DNA of 64,000 nucleotides from Pardosa pseudoannulata (GCA_032207245.1 JAGEOH010000234.1:1-64000), one strand, 5' to 3'. Counted from the stretch's first letter, positions 1-12,600 are shown. Notes: a model not told the origin generated them from the letters alone. Numbers and translations are program-made.

Positions 1-187
1 GATTTGGAGTTCTACGGTCTACTTTTTCGTTATGCAATGGCTAATGAGATTGGGATTTACTCCTAAAAGCCAATTCCGAACGGCTAAGAGCATTCATATC
101 AGCTTTGAGATTCGAATCTACGAATTCCAGTACCGAAGCACAGCGCCCTATTCACTCGACTATCGTTCGGCCTTATCCGTTTGGTTT
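1..187 (-). repeat. tRNA-derived SINE copy, partial and degenerate
   Basis: Read on the - strand, this stretch has a box-B-like GATTCGAATC core (about 109-119) behind a tRNA-like head, then a conserved tail region (about 40-95) that recurs at 225-275 and, more diverged, at 7490-7540. Box A is weak. The copy is old and is cut by the window edge. No coding capacity is seen. Confidence 0.55.
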
Positions 188-447
188 GGTATGATTTGGT
201 ACGGCCTACTGTATTGCTGACAAGAGCTAATGAGATCGGGACTTACTGCTTAAAGCCGATTCTGAACAGCTACGAACATCCATGCCAGCAGCGGGATTTG
301 AACCCACGAACGCCGGTACCAAATACCAGCACTCTACGATTCGGCTGTCGTTCGGCCGTAGCCGTTGGGAATCGGCTTTAAGAAGTAGATTCCGATTTCA
401 TTATCTCTAGTGTAACAAGACAGTAGACCATTATGCTGCAAACCAAA
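188..447. repeat. Fold-back SINE structure (inverted arms around a tRNA-like core)
   Basis: The left arm (about 188-275) is the imperfect reverse complement of the right arm (about 361-447); both carry the motif read as AATGAGATCGG with a downstream AAAGCCGATT. Between them sits a minus-strand tRNA-like core with a box-B-like sequence (GGTTCAAATCC, complement of 294-304). The single copies at 1-187 and 7442-7632 have only the left arm, so this is either two SINEs in inverted order that share one tRNA head or a fold-back derivative. Confidence 0.55.
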
Positions 448-466
448 CCAAAACTGAAAATATATG

Positions 467-1685
467 CAGTGGACTCCGCTTAATGTAATCAGTTTGGGGC
501 ACCTTGATTTTTATAAAAATAACCGATTGATAACAATAAACGATATGCAAAATTATATAAATTTACCCCCCCCCCTTTAATTCACACGTATTAAATTTCA
601 AAACAAAATGTAAAAACATGCCTTATATTGTCCTGCTTTTATGTATATTATCCTTTAAAACATAAGAATTGTATGCATAATTTAAAAAAAATTGATCAAT
701 TGTTGACTGTCTACAATTTTTTCTAAGAAGCTCATTGATAAATTGTTCGTAATCATAATCAACCTGTCATAACGATTTAAAATTTCGATCTTTTGTTTTA
801 ATGTTAAATCATTTCGCTTTCTGGCTTCCATATCGACAAGCTGCATGTAAGCGAGCAAGGCATAAAATGTGAATACGCTCCTTCTCAGTTCCGATAAGAA
901 TGTGTTACCTTCTGCTTAACTGACAACCACTGACTACAAAACAGGGTGTGCGTATTTCTGAATAAGAGATTTGAAAAAAAATTTTCAATTTTACAACTCC
1001 TCTTCAACCTCCACTCAAAATACAGTTTCTTTTAAGTCAAAGAGTTTTAAATTAATTTTACAATTTACACTAAATCACAAATTTGTGATGAAAATCACAC
1101 TCAGTTTATTTAATTTGTGATTAAGTGAATGTTTCAGTCTATTTAGTATGAATGTTATGTGTTTCCTTTGTGTTTTCTTTGTTAATTCAATTAGATTTTA
1201 AATATTCAATTTTTGCAAAATTTTTCCTCAAAATGTTGTTTTTATTTATGTATCAATTTGTTGAGTTACGATACCCTCGCCAGATTTCAAACGCCACGCT
1301 GCAATCACGCCAATTTCGCCAAATGTGGTTGAAGCACTAACAAGATCCATGATTAGAAACAGGAGAGTGGGCTAAGAAGAGGAGTTGAAAAATTTCAGGA
1401 ACGTGTAATACCTCACTCCCTTGTTCATTCCCCATTCCCTAGGTTGAAGAGGAAGAATTTTCAAAAATTCAAACAGCGAAGGAAAAGAAAGGATGGGTTC
1501 CTTCTGAATACATTGTGAATATTCCTTTGCCAGTTAAAATGAGGTTAGAAAACTGATAACATTAATGATCACATAAAACGATAATTTTAACATACATATG
1601 AATAGAGAAAATCGAAATCAAGTGATTTCGATAACAATAAACGATTGATAACAATAACTTCGATCACATTAAGCGGAGTTCACTG
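467..1685 (-). mobile_element. Internally deleted pogo/Tigger-like DNA transposon
   Basis: The termini are inverted repeats of about 24 bp: CAGTGGACTCCGCTTAATGT at 467 and its near-complement ending ...GGAGTTCACTG at 1685. A second shared subterminal motif (GATTGATAACAATAAACGA) appears at both ends. TA follows the right end and TG precedes the left end, consistent with a decayed TA target duplication. At 1.2 kb it is about half the length of an autonomous pogo/Tigger element. A short remnant of the transposase lies inside on the - strand (682-831). The rest of the interior is non-coding and AT-rich. The family call rests on the termini and the remnant. Confidence 0.65.
682..831 (-). pseudogene. 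pogo/Tigger-like transposase remnant
   Basis: A 49-codon frame begins MEARKRNDLTLKQKIEILN, which resembles the N-terminal Psq/CENP-B-type helix-turn-helix of Tigger-like transposases. The downstream part in the next frame reads like the family's short C-terminal tail ending STIDQFF before a stop. The DDE catalytic core is absent, so an internal deletion joined the two ends of the gene. It is not functional as a transposase. The length is far below the usual roughly 500 residues. Confidence 0.55.
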
Positions 1686-1974
1686 TACTTTCTGCTTCTT
1701 ATGTAAACAGTCGCACTCACTGTATTATAGAAAAAAATTAAACATAATAAAATCCTCACTCGGGAAATGGAAATCAAGTTTTTAGTTTTAATGACATAAA
1801 TAATAAAGCCTAATTTATAATATCTTAGCAAATTAAATTAAATTCAGGCATTATTTTAAATATTGCTATATGGTGTTTTCACAGCCAAATCATAACAAAA
1901 TTAAATATTTTCAAGCATATTTCAGAAAAACATTTCTTAAAGTTCCAAGGATTTTAGATTGTTATTAATACATA
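1686..1974. other. AT-rich DNA, nothing recognised
   Basis: No open frame of note, no RNA gene and no repeat relation that I could see, apart from general AT richness. Confidence 0.5.
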
Positions 1975-2640
1975 TTGAGGCTTGACTAAAGAACTGGGTT
2001 CCCCCGCCAACTTGGCGACAATAGTCTAAGTATGGTCTCCTAATATTTTGTCCTGATCTCATTGTGTCGAAACAATCTGTATCTATATTATAATTTATAT
2101 GATATTTGCATCCAAATTTCCTTGTGTAACTCTTTTCTTATATATTAAAACTGCGCAATGCTTAAAAAAATAAGATATAACAAACCATTAATGGTTCACT
2201 ATGGCTGATTTTTAATAATTTGGAGCTGTTGCGTTTGTAAACTGTTAAGGGTTTAATTGCCAATTAATATAAATGTCCGGTTTTCAAGTCGTTTTCGTTA
2301 ATTAAGTAAGAGTATATAATTCTATTACGATGGCGCATTATGCAATAACTAAAGTCGCCAGAAAAAGGAAGAAATACAATGTTTAAGTGGATTACCTTTG
2401 TGTTTTAGTAAATATCGCCAATATTTTTGCCAAATTTGCCATGGGGAAACCCAATTCTTCAGTAGTCCCCATATTGAATGCAATTTGAGCTCTCATTTGA
2501 GGAAGAATGTTAAAATCATTCATTTTATGATAAAAATATCGATTTAAGAAAAAAAATTCAATAAAATATTCCGAATTATAATTTTGCTTGACTATATGAA
2601 AAAAAATAATAATTTGCACAACCATTTATTTTATATTCAA
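1975..2640. repeat. Diverged dispersed repeat, copy 1
   Basis: It shares ordered blocks with 8190-8715: an AACTTGGCG block near the start, an ATTTATAT..GATATT(T)GCATCC-type block, and a block reading roughly GTAAATATCGCCAATATTTTTGCC near the end. Similarity is patchy, so this is an old copy of an unidentified element. No coding sequence was found. Confidence 0.45.
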
Positions 2641-3109
2641 AGAAAATAAATGGTTTTGCAATATTTTAATACACGATTTAAAATGAGAAAATATGTTAAT
2701 TCTTATTCATTAACTAAAATTATTGCTCTGACAACCTATCAATCGCTTGTTTATTAGATTTTTAGTAAATCAATAATGAATCTATCATTTATTATAAAAT
2801 GCAATGACAGAAACGGACTCATTTAGATTATGTTATTAAAGATATAATTCACTTTACAATTTATAAAGCCGTTAGACAAGCCTGATAAAAGAATTCTAAT
2901 TAACCCAAAGAACTGGATAGACAGGTTACCGCCCATCAAATTACACATTTATAATGTTTATTTTATTTATTTATTTATTTTGCTGCCATTAACTTTTGGA
3001 TAATGACAGCTTTCAAAAACCTATTAGCAGTCTTTTGATCAAGAAGGTGCTGACACTGATTTCCACAAGTAATCGCTATTTTTCTCTCAAGAGAGAAAAG
3101 TAATGTTTT
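2641..3109. other. AT-rich DNA with a short (TTTA)n tract
   Basis: A (TTTA)n microsatellite lies at about 2958-2982. Otherwise this is featureless AT-rich sequence. Confidence 0.5.
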
Positions 3110-4035
3110 TTTCTCTTCTACTTTTTTATAACCCTCCCTTGCCTACCAGTGATGCTCCGCTCACCAATACGAATTGCTTCCTAGTCTGTATTTAAGATTT
3201 TGGGCGAGTGAAATAACAGACACAGGGATGGATTGACCACTAACTTTTTGTCAGTCCTTTATATCACATATGATATACACATCTGATGATTAATACGCTT
3301 GTATATCACATGTGCTGCACAATGAACTATATTTTATGTAGAAGCTTGTATATAAAATATAGTTAATTGTTCACACAGAAGGGTAATTTTTAAGAATAGA
3401 TTGATTACCTTAACCCTTTGCCTTACCTGTGTTCTTCTTCTACCTTTTTATAGATGACGACCCTCCCTTGCCTACCAATGAAGATCCGCTCACCAACACG
3501 AATTACTTCCCTGTCTGCATACAGCTTTTTGGGTCAGTGAAAGAACAGACACAGGGATGGATTGACCATTAACTTTTTGTCAGTCCTATGTATGATATAC
3601 ACATCTGATACTTTATACGCTTGTATATCACATCTGCTGCACAATTAATTATATCTTATATAGAACCTTGTATATAAAATATCTTTCATTGTTCCCACAG
3701 AGGGGTAGTTTTTAAGAAATTAAAATTGAATTGATTACCTTAACCCTTTGCCTTACCCGTACATCGTCGACCTGATTTTATAGAGGATCCCTTGAATGAA
3801 TCCTCACCAACACGATTTACTTCCCTTCGAGTAGCCTTTTTGGGTCGAATAAAAAAGACAGGGATGGTTTCCAAATCATATAAAAAAAAACAATCTAAAT
3901 ATCAGATATGATATACAACACATCTGATGCCTTATACGTTGCTATATACCATGTGGTACACAATGAACTATATTTTAAGAGGAAAATAATTTGGTGTAAC
4001 GTCCTAAGATAGTTTTTAAGTAGATTGATTATTAA
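3110..4035. repeat. Tandem repeat, about 325-330 bp unit, three copies
   Basis: Units start near 3110, 3439 and 3763. Anchors are CCCTCCCTTGCCTACCA at 3132 and 3461, the phrase ACAGACACAGGGATGGATTGA in copies 1 and 2, TATGATATACA plus a later TATATAAAATAT block, and a closing TTAACCCTTTGCCTTACC in copies 1 and 2. Copy 3 is the most diverged and carries deletions. No open frame spans a unit. Confidence 0.75.
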
Positions 4036-4374
4036 TGTTATTGTTCTTATTACCTATAGAAAATGCAACCAAGAAGATGTAAAAAATTTACTTCCCCTAT
4101 AATTTTTTAGGAAAGAACAGAACAATATTAAGCCAAATTTTATGCAGCTATATGAATTACAATCTGAGCTTATCCTAGATATCACACTGCGCTTAATATA
4201 TTTTAAATTGAAATAAAAAATATTTTTTGTTCCCTAAATGCATTAAGAATTAAAAAATTGCATTACCTTAATTTTCCACAAGAGTTTCTCAATTTTGAAT
4301 ATTAGTTCTATACATTGTAACTGAGTGCCTTAATAGTGTTGATCAAGACTTTGCATAGATGGACGACTTTGTGG

Positions 4375-5400
4375 TAAGGTGTTGTTTTTCCCCTCACCAC
4401 GATGTCTAGATAGTGTCCTCCAAATCAAAAAAAAAAACCCAGACTAACATCCAGAAAGAGGATCATCGGAACACACAAGATACGCGACAACTGACACAAG
4501 ACTTTTTTTGAGGTGATTTTGACCAAATTGTTGAATTTAGATCAGAGTTGAAGATTTTTATTCCTAATGATCAGACAATTTTAATGAGGCAACCAGATTA
4601 AGTCATGAAGATATTTAGAAAAGAGATCATTGTTTTCATAGCCATTTATTAGAGGCTATACCATTTTACTAGTCAGCTTATCCAGAATCAGCTATCGAGA
4701 CGTCTGTCTCTTGATCATCCATGACCCTTTTTTTTTTTATACGAAAATCTTTCTAAATCTTAAGATAAATACCCTGTACTTTGGGTTATCTTTTAATTCA
4801 TTCTTCTTCAGGATTAAACATGTATTTCTTTTACTCTGACTTCGTTTTTTTATCTATCTTGTAAAACCATATGTGCTACATCAAAAACTTTCTTGAGTGA
4901 GAACTTATTGAGACAAATTGTTTTTCCCTCAACCACGATGCAGACTTTTGTGTCCTACAATCGAAACAAAAGCCAACCGGCAAGACTCTGAAAGAGGATC
5001 ATCGGAACCACAAGAACCGAATTTGATTTCTGAAATTCCAGAACTTTAGGCCTGATTGTCTAGAAAACAGTTTTGAAGTGTCATCAAATGACCGATGAAA
5101 TTGTATGATCTAAAAAGAGACGAAGGAGATTTTTTTAAAATAGTTTATTCAAACCAGCTATTCAGAGTTCACCAGTCTCTCTATCGAGAGTTTCCTTACA
5201 AACATTGGTAAATTTAGAGAAGCAGTACTAATCGAGTCGTTTGAATCCTCCTTCAGAGTTTTTCTTACAAAATCCCACCATTCGATATATGCGTTACTGA
5301 GAATAACGATACCTGTACTTTGGGTTATCTTTTATTCATTCTTCTTGTATGTATTTTTCTCTGATTTTTTTATCTTCTGAAGATAATTGCTATTTCAACA
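4375..5400. repeat. Tandem duplication, about 540 bp unit, two copies
   Basis: Copy 1 begins near 4375 and copy 2 near 4915. Shared anchors are GTTTTTCCC-TCA-CCACGATG, AGAGGATCATCGGAAC, and CTGTACTTTGGGTTATCTTTT (shortly before 4800 and 5340). Both units end in a T-rich tract. The copies have many indels and no coding sequence. Confidence 0.7.
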
Positions 5401-5559
5401 CTTTTCATTGAGTGTACTGTCACATTTACTGAGAACTCGAAGCTACCGAATTGTTATTTTCATTATTAGGGATAGGGGCCATTCTCTGGTTGGAGTGAGA
5501 GAATACAACGTCGTTTTTTTTATATGGAACTCGTCCCCTATTGCGGCAGTGAGAGAGTT

Positions 5560-6850
5560 TTTTCCTTTAATTTTCAAATCTTGTAAATATGTTATTGTTG
5601 TCCTTAAATGTGTTTCGAGTGTAAATAAATCATTTAATCGAACAGTGTTTATTGTGTCATAACAGGGAGCTTAAACATCCGGAAAACTGAACTGTAATAA
5701 AACATCTTTTTTTTCAACCGAAGCAATTTTGTAAATTCAATGCCATCTAAAATAAATACCATTAAGATTTTACATCAGTAAAAGTGTGAGTAATTTTGGC
5801 CGAAGACCTCAATTCGCAGATGTGCTTCACTATATCTACAAAACCGACCCCATTATGATCCACTCCATTCCTTAGGGAAAATAGGAGCCCTCTAAGGGCA
5901 TCCTTTTTTTCGAAGCACTTGTTTATTTTCAATTGAGATTTTTATATTTTTTTATGCAGTGCATATGAAAGGAGTTCCCTTTTCGGATAGGGTACCCAGT
6001 TTGTAGAAGCTGACCTCCAGGTAGATTTTCTGCGTACAGTGATTCAGGGAGTCGAGATAGAGCCTGCGACTGAAGAGATCTCTCTTTATAAAATACAAAT
6101 GCGTTTTTTTTATATAACGCTGTTTGATCTGTTCCGTCTCTATAGCAGAAGAATATGTTTTTGTTCTACCTTTAATTTTCATCAATCTTGTAAATAAATG
6201 TTATTTGTTGTCCTTAAAGTTTCGGAGGTAATTTAATGCGACGGTCTACGAACAGTTACGATATTGTTTGAGATATAACAGCTTAAACTCGGAAAACTGA
6301 ACTGTAATAAAAGTCTTTTGTATGTGTAAGACCGGAAAGCAATTTTGCTTCATAGATACCATTTAAAAAAACAATCAAACAACCATTAAGCACCTCTTTC
6401 TATGACTTTACAAGCACAACAGCCTTTTATAGGCCTTGGCTGCCTCAACTTCTTCCATCATCTTCTATCATTGGCCTCTCCTCTCCAATTCCTGAATTTT
6501 CCACATCATCCACCATCTAGTCGGGGGTCATCCTTTCCCTTTTAGAGCACTTTGTTGAGGTTTCTCAATTGAGATTTTTTATGGATAAGATAGTTGACCT
6601 TATGCACAAGCCCAACCTAGAGAACCAGTTCCCTGATATAATGGATAGGGTACCCAGCTATACCCCTAGGCACTACCCAGGTACCCATTTTAGTCACCTC
6701 GTACAACATGTATGAGCTACGTTGGGAACTGTTCTTTTGCACCCGGTCACCACACGGACGAAGCATCTCTTTATAGATGTAAAATCACACAAATGCCTTT
6801 TACTGTTTGAGAAATAACAGCTTAAACTCGGAACATAACTGTTTTCTTCG
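5560..6850. repeat. Tandem repeat, about 600-635 bp unit, two copies and a partial third
   Basis: Anchors recur in order: CTTGTAAATA-TGTTATT-GTTGTCC at 5580 and 6184; GCTTAAAC-TCGGAAAACTGA at about 5670, 6290 and (shortened) 6820; TCAATTGAGATTTTT at 5930 and 6565; GGATAGGGTACCCAG at about 5986 and 6646. Open frames in this area are short and not conserved between the copies, which argues against coding. Confidence 0.65.
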
Positions 6851-7199
6851 TCTCTATCAAAGTTTCCGTTTATGTGTCGTATTGATTACAACCTTTTGTC
6901 TAGGATGCTGCTGTTTTACTGCTATCTACATAAATCTACAGGCAAACTGTTGCAATAATTTTGGAGAGATTCACCGAATTCCTCCCATATACTTTAAAGA
7001 AATTAGAAACTCCATGCTTCCCTATTGGATCACACGCAAAACAAGCACAGAGTTATGGACTATTAAAAGTCGTAATCCAGACATCATGTATAAACAACAT
7101 CCGCTGAACTGAGACAAGTTATGACGAAATTCCCTCATAAATGCCTTCAGGACATTGCGTTGCTTTTGGAAGCAACGCAATAGTACTTATGTTTTATGT
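6851..7199. other. Intervening DNA, nothing recognised
   Basis: A 101-codon open frame overlaps here but starts at a non-ATG codon, lacks any recognisable domain and runs out of the tandem repeat before it. I do not call it a gene. Confidence 0.5.
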
Positions 7200-7441
7200 T
7201 TTCAAAGACCATCTAGATATTATTTCAAATCTATTTTCTTAGATATTACTGGTCATAAAATCTAAAAATGGATATCCTGAGTAGTTAAGATAAATTTTTG
7301 ACAGATAAAAGATAAGTAACATGTGTGCATATGTTTTACAGCATTTTTAATCCATGAAGATGAATAAACTATCCCAGTCCGTCTGTATCCACACGGACAG
7401 CGTACCGATACTTCCCAGTTTGATGATAAAAATTCGAGCGA
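7200..7441. repeat. Diverged repeat, copy A (interrupted by a SINE)
   Basis: It aligns with 7920-8165: TTCTTAGATATTACT-GTCATAAAATCTAAAAA, a TTTTACAG-ATTTTTAA block and ATAAA-TATCCCAG. The homology resumes after 7632 (TTCCCAGTTA), so the SINE at 7442-7632 split this copy. Confidence 0.65.
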
Positions 7442-7632
7442 GGTTGTTTGGGAACACTACAGTCAACTATTTCGGTACATGAGGACTATTGGACAAGAAC
7501 CTATTACTTAAATTCGATTTCGAACAGCTGCGAACAAAGATTCTATGAGAGAGATTCGAATTCGGGAACTCCGATACCAAATAGCAACGCCCTAAACATT
7601 CCGCTATCATTGTGCAAAATTCCTGTGATATT
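7442..7632 (-). repeat. tRNA-derived SINE inserted in repeat copy A
   Basis: It belongs to the same family as 1-187 and 188-447. The complement contains a box-B-like GAATTCGAATCTC (7551-7563) and a tail with the conserved GCTGTTCGAAATCG segment. Comparison with 8150-8185, which lacks it, gives an approximate empty site. Box A is degenerate. Confidence 0.55.
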
Positions 7633-7919
7633 ATCTTTTCCCAGTTATTAGTCTTTATCAGGAATAATCATCAAAATGAAGGTATTACCAGTATACAAAA
7701 GGTACGGAGTATTTATGAATTATCCTTATATGGTCAAAATTTTGGTACTATGAAATAAATACTTAATTCGTTTTTTTTCTTTTTCAAACAAGAAATTAAT
7801 ATATATAATCAATGATAATTCCATATCTGAAATGTAAATTAATTAAACGAACAACTGGAATTTGACCTTGTTTGAATTCTTATAGTCAATATATTCAATG
7901 CTGCTTTATTATGAAGACA

Positions 7920-8165
7920 GTTTAAGGCCATCTAAATTGATTTCAAATACTTTTTCTTAGATATTACTCGTCATAAAATCTAAAAAAAAATATTTTAAGC
8001 TTTTAATATAATGTTTTGACAGATATAAGGTAAATAGCATATAAACTCAGAATTTTACAGAATTTTTAAACCACAAGGATACATAAATTATCCCAGATTG
8101 GATGTGTTTAATCGAACAGAATACCAACCTTGCCAGTTTGGATATAAAATATCCAGTAAGATTAA
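7920..8165. repeat. Diverged repeat, copy B
   Basis: Partner of 7200-7441, without the SINE. It serves as the empty-site comparison. Confidence 0.65.
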
Positions 8166-8189
8166 CTATTATTCATTTCCCAGTTAAGG

Positions 8190-8715
8190 TTTAACATCAG
8201 AAACGAGTACATCAGCTAACTTGGCGGTAAAACGATGCCAACTTTATTCTGCTAATCTCGCCTTGTCCAAAGAATCCGTGTCAACATTTTGATTTATATT
8301 ATATTGGTATCCGGCCCTCCTTTGTGAAACCAATGTGTTACATTTTAAATGTCCCTTATTCGTCTTTGGTATTAATTTTGTGAAATTAAATTAATTGGCT
8401 TTTGTGAAAAATAGGTATTTCACCGAAAGTCAAACTCGTATTATAGGATTTCTGTTTAGATGTTTCTTACTGATTTACAACTCCGTTCTTCAATAATTCA
8501 CTGTTGCTATTTTTTAAGCATTTAGAACTATTGATTTTGTATGCTAATGAGAGATTAATTGCCTCGTTACTTCTGCACTTTGCTTGTCAGATAAAATTAA
8601 AAGTGAAATTAGTTTACGTATTTGGGTTTTGTAAACATCGCTAATAATTTCACCAAATTAGCCAACGGAGTACCCTTGTCCGAAGTAGCACTCACTGTTA
8701 TTAAATGTTAAGAAG
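8190..8715. repeat. Diverged dispersed repeat, copy 2
   Basis: Same block order as 1975-2640 (CTAACTTGGCG, a TTTATATTATATTGGTATCC block, TGTAAACATCGCTAATAATTT). Patchy identity indicates age. No coding sequence is seen. Confidence 0.45.
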
Positions 8716-8827
8716 AAAAAAATACCTAAAGATGAACTAAAATTAATAGTGTAATAATCGAAATAAAATAGTAAAAAAGGATAATTTAATGGGAGTGACG
8801 TGGATAGCCACTCGTATCAACCAATGA

Positions 8828-9342
8828 AAGCCACTGTAGCTTAGTCAGCAAAGGCAACGGTATCGTAACTGAGAGGTTGCGGGTTAGAAACCAGAGGTGG
8901 CCTAAGATCCGCCGTGTTCTTTAAAGGTGACTGGTTCACGTAAAATATATTCGTGGTCAGAATGTCCTCCAAGTTCTCAATCAATACCTCTGGGGGTGGC
9001 AGGCCAAGCCCATGGGTCTTCTGCTTGGTCCCTGCTTCTAAATTACGAGGGCCTACTTGAGCGAAGTTGTATTTTCACCTTAATGGTGCTCATTAAAACG
9101 AAAGGCGTACCCTTTGGACCTAATAAGAGAGCCTGCAGGCTCAATAGTGCTTGGTTAATTCCAAGTGGCATGAGATGCAACAATAACAACAATGGACCAC
9201 CAACTGTGTTAATGCTATCTCGGAAGATAAAGAAAAGGCGAATTTGCAAATGGAATTCTTTACTGGTTTTTAATGAATTTTATCGAAGAAAAATCTACTG
9301 AGCTGTGAAATATTAAAATAATAATAATAATAATAATAATTT
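8828..9342 (+). repeat. tRNA-headed SINE with (AAT)n tail
   Basis: The head (about 8828-8900) resembles a tRNA: box-A-like TAGCTTAGTCAGC followed about 40 bp later by box-B-like GGGTTAGAAACC, with complementary ends CCACTG/GAGGTGG. A unique body of about 400 bp follows, and the element ends in an (AAT/ATA)n tract at 9313-9342. This matches the architecture of chelicerate SINEs transcribed by RNA polymerase III. An open frame of 124 codons inside it is incidental. Confidence 0.6.
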
Positions 9343-9609
9343 AGAGGGCAGGCCGTTGGAAGCCATTTAAACAACATATCACTAAAGTCATTAGGTTGGT
9401 TGGTTGGATGAGGTTTAATGGCGCAAGGTCCAATATGGACAAGATGCGCCAGACAAAAGGTAAAAAACAACAACAAATTAGAACAAACAGCAATAGATTA
9501 AAAGTATATACGAAAAGAACACAAATGATACGGACCAGAGTAAAAATTTTTAAACATTAAAAACAGAACATGATATATGAGATGAGAAAAAAGTGATGAA
9601 AGGAAGCCA

Positions 9610-12600
9610 TTATAAAAAAGAATAAAAACCAATGCGCTTGAGAAAGTCAAAAAGGTCAGGATGAGGGGATTCACCCAAAAGGTCATTTAAACTTAAATTT
9701 TTAGTACCAAAATACATTAAATAAAAACGAGTAAAACGGGTGCAAGAAGTTAAAAAATGATGGACTGTGTGCTGGAAGTCGCAGTATGGACAACGAGGAG
9801 GGAGTTCCCCCAAAAGTAAATGAGAGTGGGTGAGTCTGGTGTGCCCGATACGTAGTCTAGTCAAAATGACATCACGTTTACGACTAGGAATCAAAGCCCA
9901 AGGCGTGATATTTGGTTTGATACCATGGAGTTTATTTAGCGTTTCTTTTCCCCAGTCATCAATCCAGTTATTTCGGACTATAAGTAAGTTGCATTTTTTA
10001 TATCGGTGTAAGAGAGTGAGCCATTATAATGATCATTAGCATTCCTAGCAACAACGTCAGCCTTATCATTCCCCGCAATACCTACATGACTGGGCACCGA
10101 ACAGAAGAGAATATGGAAACCACGACGGATGAGCTGCTAATAAAGATTAAGAGTCATATAAATAAAGCTGTTTAATATGATACCCGAACTGAGATTGTAC
10201 AATACGCTCAAAGAGTCTGTATATATCACAAATTTTTTCCTCTTGCTATTTGAAATGAAATTAAGTGCCTCATATACGGCAATAAGTTCGGCAGCAAAAA
10301 CTGAGCAGAAAGAAGGAAGTCGGTAACTTCGAGCAGTAGTGTCACACACAACTCCAAAACCAACGTAGTTATCAGACTTCGATCCATCCGTGTAGATTTC
10401 GTTATAGCTTTTGTAGCTATCTCTGTGATTGTGAAAGAGTTGCTTATATATGTGAGCATCAGTTGTATTTTTAGTGAAGCCTTTAAAAGGATTCATATAC
10501 GAGACTTTAAGCTCCTTCCAGGGTGGTATTTTAAAATAGGGTTTAGGCAACACTTCCTTGTCCTTAAGCAATGAATTTTCTAAAATCCTCCGCATACGCA
10601 GACCGAAAGGCGGAATGAAAGATGGGCGATTAGAATAAAAATGATCATAATGACGGTTTAAAAGTATGTTTTTAAGAGGATGAGAAGGATGAGATAAAAT
10701 GCGATAAAAAGTATTCAATGAAAAATGAGAACGGATATGATTCAATGATGGTTCGTAGCAGTCAACATAAAGACTTTGTACAGGTGATGTTCTAAAAGCT
10801 CCAGAACAAATGCGTAGTGCAGAATGATGCACAGTGTCCAGTTTACGTAAAACCGATGGACGCGCTGAACCATAAACGGAACAAGCGTAGTCAATTTTGG
10901 AGCGAATGATTGAACGGTAAATGCGAAGCAGAGAAGAGCGATCGGCTCCCCACGAAGTATTAGCGAGGATTTTCAGAAGGTTTAGCTTTTTTTCGCAGTT
11001 TTTTCTAATAAAAGAGACATGATGAGCAAAGAATAACTTTTTGTCAAAGATGACACCTAAAAACTTAGCAGAGTCTGAAACAGTAATTTTTGTTGACCCA
11101 AGATAAATTTCGGGGTCAGGATGGATGCCACGTTTTCGGCAAAAGTGGACACAAGAAGTTTTTTCGCTAGAGATCTTAAAGCCGTTAAAATTAGTCCACT
11201 TAATAATATTACGAATGGCCCCTTGAAGTTGCCGCTCGATGAAACGCATATCTTGCCCGGAACATGATATCTGGAGATCGTCAACATAAAGGGTAGCTTT
11301 AATGGAAGGTGGAAGTCTGTTTAAAACCTGATTTATCTTTATTGAAAAGAGAGTCACACTTAGAACTGAACCTTGAGGCACTCCCTCTTCCTGAATATAA
11401 ACATCAGAAGACGTGTTTTTTATACGAACTCTAAAATCCCGATGTGAAAGAAAGTTTTTAATAAAAATTGGCAAGTTCCCACGAAATCCAAAATCATAGA
11501 GATCGCAAAGGATGCCATAGCGCCATGTCCGATCATATGCCTTTTCAATGTCGAAAAAGATAGAAACTAAATGGCTCCTTTTCAAAAAAGCGTTGCGAAT
11601 CTGCGTTTCTAAGTAAAGAATATTATCAATAGTGGACCGACCTTTTCTAAAACCACTCTGGAGAGGAGGAATACAATTTTTGCTTTCCAAGATGTAAACC
11701 AAACGAGAATTGACCATTCTCTCAAATACTTTACAAAGGCAGCTAGTGAGGGCAATTGGGCGATAATTGCTAGGGTTAGAGGCGTCTTTGTCTGCTTTGG
11801 GAATAGGGATAATTATGGCAGATGTCCACTGAATAAAAAAGGTGTGCTCTGTCCAGATGCGGATTATATAGGCTTAGAAGATTTAAGAGAGAATTGTGAG
11901 ACAGATGTTGTAGCATTTGATATGTGATATTATCAGGACCAGGGGAAGAATTCTTTAGGTGTCTTAAGTTGGTAAGTAGTTCGAAGTCAGTGAACGGACA
12001 GTTGTAAGGGAGATTAGAGACCGTAGAGAAGTTTAAAGATTGCTTCTCAGCTTTCATTTTGTGGCGTAAAAACTCAGTAGAATATGACGTGCTATTTGAA
12101 GATGAAGCAAAGGACAATGCGATGGTATTGGCAATATCTTTCATATTCGAGATTAATTGGCCGTTATGATGGAGACAAGAAACTGAATAGTTATTATAGT
12201 AAATACCCAAAGCACGCCTTACTTTCGTCCAGAGCTGCTTGGATGAAGTGTTATAATTTATACCAGAGACATATCGTTTCCAAGAATCCCGTTGGCAACG
12301 TCTCCTAACTTTCCTCGCCTGGGCTTTAGCTTTTTGAAATTTTAGTAGGTTTTCAGTAGACGGATACCTACGAAATATGCTCCAAGCCTTTTGCTGACGC
12401 TTTTTGGCCATATGGCATTCCTCGTTCCACCAAGGCTTTTTATTTTTAAGGGGGCGGTTCTTAGATAGAGGAATGCTAGCATTAGCAGCTTTTAGAATGG
12501 TGGAGGTAACAATATGGACAACGTTGTCGATATTACCTTCGATCATGTCCGGAGTGATTATAGCAAGGGAAGTGAAGGTATTCCAGTCTGCCTTATCATA

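Noticed and set aside
5387..5662. 91-codon open frame with hydrophobic residues
   Set aside because: Overlaps two non-coding tandem duplications, and the frame is not kept in the paralogous unit.
6807..7112. 101-codon open frame in the left region
   Set aside because: Non-ATG start, no recognisable domain, begins inside a diverged tandem repeat; likely chance.
8828..8900. Functional tRNA gene
   Set aside because: Box B is degenerate and no clean cloverleaf or anticodon arm could be drawn; the (AAT)n tail marks a SINE.
8927..9301. 124-codon open frame
   Set aside because: Lies wholly inside the tRNA-headed SINE; SINE bodies are non-coding.
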